From positions 23,870,095 to 23,934,094 of the forward strand of contig NW_022145606.1 of NCBI RefSeq assembly GCF_000002235.5: DNA of 64,000 nucleotides, given 5' to 3'. The stretch comes from Strongylocentrotus purpuratus (taxonomy: Eukaryota > Echinodermata > Echinoidea > Camarodonta > Strongylocentrotidae). Both the position numbers and the translations under genes were made by a program. The notes beneath the pieces are model-generated. The model worked only from the letters and a program-made list of their open reading frames with translations, was not told where the DNA came from and did no database searches. How positions within the stretch are numbered: position 1 is the stretch's first letter; the number at the start of each line of letters is the position of its first letter. Shown piece after piece: positions 57,401 to 64,000 of this stretch.

Positions 57401-57449
57401 CCTCTTTGCCCTCCATGTTTACTGCCTCGGACGAAAACAAGTGACCCAT
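51446..57449 (-). CDS. GLRX: Dithiol glutaredoxin (117 aa, three exons)
   Basis: Thioredoxin-fold, glutathione-dependent oxidoreductase that reduces disulfides and protein-glutathione mixed disulfides. Coding exons on the minus strand: 57,449-57,386; 55,140-54,965; 51,559-51,446 (stop TAA). Phases and AG/GT junctions fit (354 nt). The active site CPFC is at residues 37-40 after KCVVVFSKTH. The glutathione-binding TVP motif (80-82) is split by the second intron, and the CVGGYDD motif is at 90-96. Length matches animal GLRX or the cytosolic form of GLRX2. The N-terminus MGHLFSSE has no obvious mitochondrial presequence; Gly2 with Ser6 fits an N-myristoylation pattern, which is inference only. 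A hAT element sits in intron 1 and a nested TTAA element in intron 2. Whether it is GLRX or GLRX2 cannot be settled here. Confidence 0.94.
52325..53210. mobile_element. TTAA-type MITE with nested element (about 886 bp), GLRX intron 2
   Basis: Left end TTAAAGGTAAATCCAACCT; right end reversed TAAAAGGGCAATCCAACCCT. Inside, 52,382-52,888 has its own inverted ends (TTAAAGGTAATACAAAG and CTTTGTATTACCTTTA), so one MITE appears to have landed in another. Shared TTAAAGG ends suggest one TTAA-targeting group, perhaps Kolobok. Confidence 0.7.
53222..53326. repeat. Hairpin with about 40-nt arms
   Basis: TGTTTTCACGAAGTGACGGT and its complement pair perfectly, with weaker pairing on both sides, around a roughly 25-nt loop. 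Confidence 0.85.
53897..54447. mobile_element. TTAA-flanked long-inverted-repeat MITE (551 bp)
   Basis: TTAA at 53,897-53,900 and 54,444-54,447. Ends AGGGAAAGTCCACCC and GGGTGGACTTCCCCT. Inner arms pair over about 150 bp (AGTTTGAGCAAATTC, TTGTGATCAATCAAA, GGCAACTC and complements). Typical of Kolobok-like MITEs in marine animals. In GLRX intron 2. Confidence 0.85.
55778..56353 (-). mobile_element. Non-autonomous hAT element, copy 2 (576 bp)
   Basis: Inverted relative to 25,874-26,378. Ends TAAGGCTGTGCAC and TTCACAGCCTTA. Perfect 8-bp target-site duplication TTGTGTAC at 55,770-55,777 and 56,354-56,361. Longer than copy 1 through T-rich expansions (55,859-55,930 and 56,236-56,264). It lies in GLRX intron 1. 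Confidence 0.92.
56495..56935. repeat. (ATT)n and purine-rich low-complexity DNA
   Basis: ATT repeats at about 56,510-56,537, then GA-rich DNA with about 16 G near 56,822. Long minus-strand open frames here are compositional artefacts. In GLRX intron 1. Confidence 0.8.
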
Positions 57450-60400
57450 GATGATGATGCAAACAAACGGCTGACAAACACAAGTCTTCTGACCTCAAGG
57501 TTCCCTAAAATAGTCAATAGATTGTCGTTGTCGTTGCTTCTGGAATGTTTCCACTCTAATGATCAAAATAACAAGAAGTATGATAATTATTTCTAAAGTC
57601 GTTGTCTCCTTGTTAAGGGCTAATAGAGTTGGAGTTTTGAAGTTACTCACAATTAAATAAACTGAAAGATCCCATTGTGCATTTTAAACTCACCAATAAA
57701 TCTAAGTAAGGATTGTTTCAACTTTCATGAATACAATTTGTGTGAAGGGGTTTTTATGATGGCAAATTCACATTGACAATTAAATTTAAAACAAAAGGGC
57801 CTGAATTATTGTTAACTTAACTTTTGGCAACGTTGTGTTCAGCATTCGTCACTTTGTATGTCTTTGTCTCCACTACATGATAGTTGATACAATTTACAAA
57901 GCTTTAGGCCTAGATCATAAAATAATCAACATGCAACCAGACATTCATGTTTTTAACAAGTTTTTTCTGGAATGAACATAAAAATCGTAAAAACTGCTGT
58001 GCTGACCTTTCATCATGTTTTTCATTGTCAACAATCATGTCAATTGTCATGCATCATGGTCATATGGATTTTAAAATGTTTGCAATTCGAGATGAAGACA
58101 TCCAACTACGAGAAGGAAGAACATGAAATTGAACTGGAAGCCCGACTGCTGAGAACACAGCATTCTTCCAGAATCTCGGGTAAAGGTAAAGGATATGTGA
58201 CACGGACTGCGACCATTCGCAGCTCAGCTAGCGCCCACTACCAGCTTGTCAGCGGATGGATCGCCGAGACTTGGGCGGCACATTACATCAACATTGGCCT
58301 TTAATTCTTCAACTACGCGACGCAGCCGTGCATGATTGCATCAATGCAGCTAAATAAGCACATAGTTTCATTAATATCAGTACATTATTACAAACACAAG
58401 TACTGTTTTTACTTACCAAGGAATAGATCTACGTCAATAACAGTTGTATACGCGGAAGGGTGAGATCTACATGTATTTTGTGAGATGCTTGGCTGGTCCC
58501 GTCGAAATTCTGATGTGAAAAGTGATTAATCTAAATATGGACAAAAGCTGGCGCTAGTCTAGTCCACCAACAGGGGGGTTCAACTCCGCTTCTGCATCCG
58601 TCTAGCCATGGGGAAATTTTGGAGGGTCAAAAGTGCACACTGCTTCCACTTATCGTGTATTAGCCTATGAAGACGACAAATTTTTAGTGCACCAGCGAAA
58701 TGGGGATTTTGGACTGCGCGCAGCGCGCAAAATATTTAAATTAAAATTTTGAATATTCATGAGCTCTTTTCCACTTATTAGCATATTATCGCAATGAAAA
58801 AAAAAAACAATGCGCATGCGTTACTATATCGACAGAATCCTAATTGGGCCGGATAAATGTAGAACAAAGGTCAGAGTTGGGGAGGTGCGGGGGAGGGGGG
58901 GGGGGGGGGGGGGGGGGGACTTTTAAATGGTTGCCTTAGTTGGGGCCACAAACTTCACTGTCACCAGGATGGAAAGTACATTTTTTTAAATTCAGTTCAG
59001 TTAAAAGGCAAAAATAATGACCCCATTTCACTCAATTCATTTTTTACCTCTTTTTTTTGTTCGTTTATTAACTTAAATATTTTTTAAATCAGACAAATTG
59101 CACTGATCATTTAGCCCACTTAACAAGTGATATTTTCATATTTTTAGTGTCCAATTAATGAATCATTCTCACCTCGACTTCAATGATCTTCATATTGTGC
59201 CCCATCCCCAATGAAATTTCAATTTTGTCTCGTTCTTTTCATTCTTGCATTCGTCGCCACTGATTTTTTTTCAAATCCCCCCCCCGCCCAACAGTAACAT
59301 TTTCAATACAGGGACCCCTTCTAATAGTGACATTTCCATAGGCTCTATTACCCCAATTACCTATGCTTTCATCATTTCGGCATAGACTTATTCTTTATTT
59401 AACCCCCGGCCCCCCCTCATCTTTATTGTAAACCATTTTTTATACTGCATTTATACATTAGTCTTGCCCACTCTCTTGTTACATTTCCGCTTTCTCTCTC
59501 ATCAGGAAAGATGGTTAAATCTATCTCGCTGATGCCAGATATAAACAAACATCAAAAGGTCGAACACCATACTCAATTCTACACAAGACTGCATCAGCCC
59601 CCATCTCACCTCAGTCATACAGCATTATCATTACAGAGTGCCTAGTGCCTACATCATCATAATCACCAGCATCGTCACATATATTTCACAAAATAAGAAA
59701 ATGAAAAGAACAGAATTCAGCAGTATTAACTGATTTATTAACATTTATGAACTCATTTATGAACATATTTTGTTTCTATAAAGTCTTTTTAAATCCAACA
59801 TGACATCAACAAAAGGATGACAAATGGATGGGGGGGGGGGGGGTGCTGTCTCTTGAATTCAAATCTTTCAGTTGTAAAAATTTACTGTAGATTTTGAAGA
59901 AAAAAATATTCAATAATATCAACATGCTATTTTATTATGTAAAGCACAGGTATATACTGAGTTTTATGAGTACTTTATCTTACATTGGACATTATTGTTG
60001 TTGTTTTTACTACTACCTGTATTATCATTATTATTACTGCTATTATCATGATCATTGTCATTATTCTTACTATTTTTAATATTGTTATTATTATTAATAT
60101 TAATTATATTAATACAGTCTTAATTACTATTGAACTACACCATTTTATTCCCCCCCCCCCTTCAATTTACTATCCAGTTCAGCATCCCTCATATTTTTGT
60201 CAGAACTTGACTTAAGATTAAATATCAAAAAACTATGTTACATGTACACGCATTTAAAAGAACAAATTGATTACTTTCATGATCCTCGATATATCTTCTT
60301 CTTCTTCTTCTGGTAATCTTCAAAAGGCGTTGTAGCCTATCACGAAGATGAACTAATACTAAAGATTACAAGTGGTGTGAGGAAGACAGATTGTTTCTAA

Positions 60401-60597
60401 GTGGGATAAGGAGAGTATATGCCTCAGAAGTAGTTCCTGGCAGTTCTCTGGACTGTCAGCATGCATTATATTTGCTGGAAGTCAGTTCCATTAACTTTGG
60501 GACAGAGTGTTGGGCAAATACAAACTTGTCTACCTATGTCGCTTCTGGCTTGGTGCAACTGGAGGGTCATGTCATGGTACTTCCTGCTCGTGATTTG
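57450..60597. other. Region upstream of GLRX, no confirmed gene
   Basis: It should hold the GLRX promoter and 5' UTR. A plus-strand frame from ATG at 58,092 (MKTSNYEKEEHEIELEARLL, then RTQHSSRISG, followed by GTAAAG) could be a divergent first exon, but I recognise no family. Long G-runs at about 58,893-58,918 and 59,830; C-runs near 59,277 and 60,151. Confidence 0.35.
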
Positions 60598-60790
60598 TTA
60601 AAGCCTGTCTGTACTAGTTTGGCCAGGGGGATAAGACCACCCTGCAAGGTCACTGACAGGTGGTTATCTCATCAAATCAGCTCTCAATTAATATAAGAAA
60701 AAGAGGATCATGGGGGACCAACAGGCACAGATTAGGCATTGTTTGCTATATAGAGGGCGCAAGTAGCTATAAGTAGTGCAGTGGGAAAAT
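60598..60790. mobile_element. TTAA-flanked MITE, copy 3
   Basis: TTAAAGCCTGTCTGTACTAG at the left, then the family interior shared with 22,946 and 44,064. The right end runs into AAAATTTT and has lost TTAA. Confidence 0.7.
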
Positions 60791-60917
60791 TTTCAAGGAA
60801 GAGCGGAGAGACCATTGACTATCTTGTGCACCATTCCCAGTCTTCTTGCAGAGTGCCTTGTAGTTGTAGATATAGTAGGCAACTAAAAGGTGCTGATCAT
60901 CTCAGTCAAACTGCTGC

Positions 60918-61070
60918 TTCTCTTGTGGTCCCCATTGTGAAGTAGCGTCCTGGACATCTGAGATGTTGTAGGGATCCCAGACACCGGAACAGTTCTCAAG
61001 ATGAGGGTGGACTAGGGACTTGTACAAAAGAAGCCTGGGTATCAAACCTTCTGCATGGGACAACCTGAAT
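60918..61070 (-). mobile_element. LINE fragment, reverse transcriptase C-terminal region
   Basis: The minus strand reads LLLYKSLVHPHLENCSGVWD followed by PYN, the conserved 'YKSLVRPHLEYxSxVWDPY' region downstream of non-LTR reverse transcriptases. Only about 50 codons are recognisable. Confidence 0.7.
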
Positions 61071-61569
61071 AATAAAAAAAAAAAGAGAGGAGAAATCAAA
61101 TAAGATTAAAACTGCTGCATTATATTGGATTTTCAAAAATAGTACCTCCCCACTTTTTTTAGGTCTTGCATTTTAATTTTATTAAAAAATGATAAACTTA
61201 TGTCTATCTGATAGGGCCTTTTTTGAAGAGAAGAGTAGGCCTAAAGGTTTAGATGTATTTCCAATTATTTTTTAAAGTAATTTCCAATTTATTTTAAGTT
61301 ATTATTTGCTAGACTTTTGTGAACAAAAGTTTGTTAGATATAATGTAATATTTAGGAAACAATGCCTTTGAGTATGTCTTTTAATATGCTGAGAGAATAA
61401 ACTGTAGCAACAAGCCAACACCATAGTTTGTCACCTAAATAAAGCTAGAGAATAAATGAGAATTACAAGATATAATGCAACACAAGATGACAGTTCCCCA
61501 AATCTTTGTATATATAGTCCAAGTCGAGATTATACAGCCTGAATATTTTCGAAGTTTATACAAACATAC

Positions 61570-61659
61570 CTTGCCAGAGTTCAACTTAGGTGTCTTGTTC
61601 CTGATTAGATCTACACCATAACATTTGATGATCAGGTCCTGGTGCTCTTTGTTGCACTT
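61570..61659 (-). CDS. Possible isolated coding exon (30 codons), unassigned
   Basis: On the minus strand a 90-nt open stretch (KCNKEHQDLIIKCYGVDLIR, then NKTPKLNSGK) lies between TGATCACAG and GTATGTTTG, a good donor, with phase 0 at both ends. I do not recognise the protein. Downstream on this strand the only coding-like DNA is the LINE scrap, so it could be a transposon piece or chance. Confidence 0.25.
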
Positions 61660-61989
61660 CTGTGATCATTATCTGCTTCTTTGTTCCATAGGATCTACAA
61701 TTAAAAGAAAACAGAAACTTAGTAAGGTTCCTGCTAATATCAAATGCATGCATTAGTTATCAGATTATAACTTTGTTCATGTCCTTTAGAGAAAGAAATA
61801 TCCATGTCATATGTAGGGTTGGATCCAGAATTCTCACCAACATAAAAGGGGTGGCATAAAATCCTGAAAATAAACTAATTATTTCAAACAAGGCACAATG
61901 ACATAACTAAGAGCGAAATCAGGGGAAGTGGGAGGGGGAGGGGGGGGGGGGGGGGGAGGAGATACCTTTTTTGTTTTGTTTTTGTTGTT

Positions 61990-62480
61990 GTTGGTAGATC
62001 TAGCCTAGATCTACATTAAAACTAAGCTGAATCTGGACCTGGATCACAATAATGACACATGCGCACGAGTAGTAGTAGTGGAGCAAAAACGAGACTAGAC
62101 CCATGGCTATGGAAGTCTTTGCTAGGCTATGGCATAACACAAGCTATAGATCTAGATCTTATTGCCTATTAGTAGACCCTAGGGGGCTCTAGACCTAGAT
62201 CTAGACCCGTCCCTATGCCACATCTGAATAAGGGGGCACAGAATGATTGTGCACCCCCCCCCTCCATTACTTCCACATTGACCCACCTAAACCAGGCATT
62301 TATTTAGTCTTTTTTTTTTAAAATTAGAATGCATTAGGCCTAGGGCTAGGCCTAGAATCTAGCCCTAGATCTAACCCTATACTAGATGCGGGGTTAAATG
62401 CTGTTTATACTTAGATCTAAGTGCTAGATCTAGACTAGACCTAGCCTAGCCTAGGCCTAGCCCTAGGGCTAGGCTCTGCT
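61990..62480. repeat. CTAG-rich low-complexity DNA
   Basis: Dense, irregular AGATCTAG, CCTAGATCTAG, GCCTAGCC and CCTAGGGCTAGG words at about 61,997-62,215 and 62,330-62,475. No fixed period and no coding frame. The G-run at 61,939-61,957 precedes it. Confidence 0.85.
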
Positions 62481-62492
62481 TAGCCCGAATTT

Positions 62493-62593
62493 TTCTGTCT
62501 CTTTCGTTCGTTAGCCTCTGATTTGGGTAGGGTCGGCTAAAGAGAGGAGCCGACCCTACCCAAATCAGAGGCTAACGAACGAAAGAGACAGAA
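62493..62593. repeat. Perfect 46-bp-arm hairpin with 9-nt loop
   Basis: The left arm (begins TTCTGTCTCTTTCGTTCGTT) and right arm are exact reverse complements over 46 nt, around AAAGAGAGG. Weaker pairing continues outward (TAGCCCGAAT with ATTCAGGCTA). Confidence 0.95.
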
Positions 62594-62890
62594 CATTCAG
62601 GCTAGACTATGCTATGTAGGCAGCTAGCTTAGGCTTTACAGTAACACATTGCAACATATGGAAACGTTTGCTTGTATTTGTCTCATAAAAGAATTTGACC
62701 ACGAACTGACTCCCACACGGTGTTGAGTTCTCAGGGGTCACAGTCCACTGGCTTCATCGGGCAGGTAGTTCCATTATGTGAATGGGTAAATTAACTATTA
62801 CAAAATGAGGGGACACATTACATTGTACAATAGGGACACACATTGTTTTTATTGTGCAGAACATACTCTTTTATTGACTTACTTATTGCA

Positions 62891-63189
62891 TGAAACTATA
62901 AAACCAAAATGCATTTTGTATCCTAACAATTGGAGTACAAAGAATAATAACAGGTGAATGAAATGCATAAACACCACAAACACCTGGGGAGGAAGCATTC
63001 ATAAATTTGAATACATATAGTTGATAAACGACTCCGATGAAACTATAAAACCAAAATGAAATTTGCGTTCTGGCAATTGGGGTACAAAGAATGATAGCAG
63101 GTGAATGAAATGCTTCAACAGCAGCACAAACACCTGGGAAGCTAGGAAGCATCCATAAATTTGAATAATTTAGTTGATAAACGACTCCG
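62891..63189. repeat. Two-copy tandem duplication, 147-bp period
   Basis: Both units begin TGAAACTATAAAACCAAAAT, contain CAGGTGAATGAAATGC and ACAAACACCTGGG, and end TTGATAAACGACTCCG. The unit starts are 62,891 and 63,038. The minus-strand open frame across both copies simply reflects the duplication. Confidence 0.92.
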
Positions 63190-64000
63190 CATGTGGACGT
63201 TTGTTGGAGCAGAAAGCAGTGGATTCTTAACAACACGTACACATTTAACAGAATGTCGGAACGTAAATTAAATTTGGCGCGGTTGGAAAATGCATCTTTC
63301 TACCCTGCGACTTTAATGGTACGATCCAGTAAATTAAAACAGTAAAATGGCTCTTATTTTAAAATTACTCATTAAATAAAACCCAAAACTTCAGTGATAT
63401 CAGAAAAAATATGTTATATCTTACTAATAATTGAAAAAAGATGTATAAACATTGTGAAAGTGTCGCATTTTACGATAAAAGACACCGATTTAGCGAAGAT
63501 GACGTCATTAGTGCGCTTGCATCAGGGAATTCAAGGTCAAAAGGTCAATTCAGACGCTGATAAGTTATTGGTCGAGCCCTTTATTTTGTTTCCTTTATTC
63601 CGACAAAATTATACAATCAATCAAAACAAGTTTGATACCAGAAGAAAGCTAACGATTAGTATTTTCATTAACCGCTTGCCCCAAAGTCTCTTGACCACAG
63701 TGACACGAGTGAGAGCTTGCGAGAGCGGCCAAAGTGTGATTGAAACTCGCTATTTGCTCTTCTCCAACGCAAAAAGATACGACATTGTGCTGGATAAATG
63801 TATTTTTTCCGACAAAAGTATAGAAAATTTGCATATGGTCTTTTTATATTATACTTTATGAAATGTTACCCGAGTGAATTCCGGGCGCCCCAATGCTGGA
63901 AAGAAACGCAAATTTTAGAAAACTTCACTTTTTCATAGAAAAATGCTTATTTTGTCTATGCACGCAAGTCAGATTGAGCGGATGATACAACGTTTCCATA
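63190..64000. other. End of window, no recognised gene
   Basis: Contains a 155-codon plus-strand frame (63,394-63,861 by a non-ATG start) with no family resemblance and no conserved motif. I do not support it as a gene. Confidence 0.4.

Noticed and set aside
62883-63242. 119-codon minus-strand frame with two similar halves
   Set aside because: The internal similarity is the 147-bp DNA tandem repeat; no domain is recognisable and no splice context was found.
63394-63861. 155-codon plus-strand frame
   Set aside because: Non-ATG start, no motif, composition like surrounding DNA.
1-64000. Retrovirus-like, LTR or Polinton-type element
   Set aside because: No paired long terminal repeats, protease, integrase, capsid or polymerase B signatures were seen; the only reverse transcriptase belongs to non-LTR LINEs.

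Overview
This is a stretch of an animal nuclear genome: AT-rich, with short GT-AG-spliced exons in long repeat-filled introns. The three host genes have clear animal orthologs. A CR1-type LINE with a PHD finger in ORF1, many hAT-, TTAA- and mariner-type miniature transposons, tRNA-derived SINEs and long G/C homopolymers suggest a marine deuterostome invertebrate, most likely a sea urchin or another echinoderm. The species is inferred, not proven.

Layout: 1-2,766 is a GC-hairpin satellite of about 105-120 bp units. A nearly full-length CR1 LINE (about 2,767-7,166) interrupts it, and one more unit follows at 7,167-7,290. From 7.3 to 15.6 kb is repeat-rich intergenic DNA, including a roughly 650-bp direct duplication. 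MFAP1 (spliceosomal B-complex protein) lies on the minus strand at 16,099-25,510 in ten coding exons. Between 25.5 and 32.6 kb lie several transposons whose ends can be set exactly from inverted repeats and target-site duplications, including a 1.67-kb foldback hAT element. VPS26 (retromer subunit) lies on the plus strand from 32,671 to 40,644 in eight visible coding exons; its ATG exon was not located. A repeat-only interval (40.6-51.4 kb) follows. A dithiol glutaredoxin (51,446-57,449, minus strand, three exons) carries a second copy of one hAT element in intron 1. The last 6.5 kb holds a LINE scrap, CTAG-rich DNA, a perfect 46-bp-arm hairpin and a two-copy tandem repeat.

The three genes work in unrelated processes: pre-mRNA splicing, endosomal sorting and thiol redox chemistry. 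MFAP1 and VPS26 are divergently arranged and GLRX is convergent with VPS26, but nothing in the sequence links them functionally.

The most unusual pattern is that in MFAP1 and VPS26 short tandem duplications repeatedly span an intron-exon edge. They leave ghost copies of exon ends, some with intact splice sites, in the neighbouring intron. Their periods (about 95-212 bp) overlap those of other tandem duplications here (146, 147 and 151 bp). No new gene system was identified with confidence.
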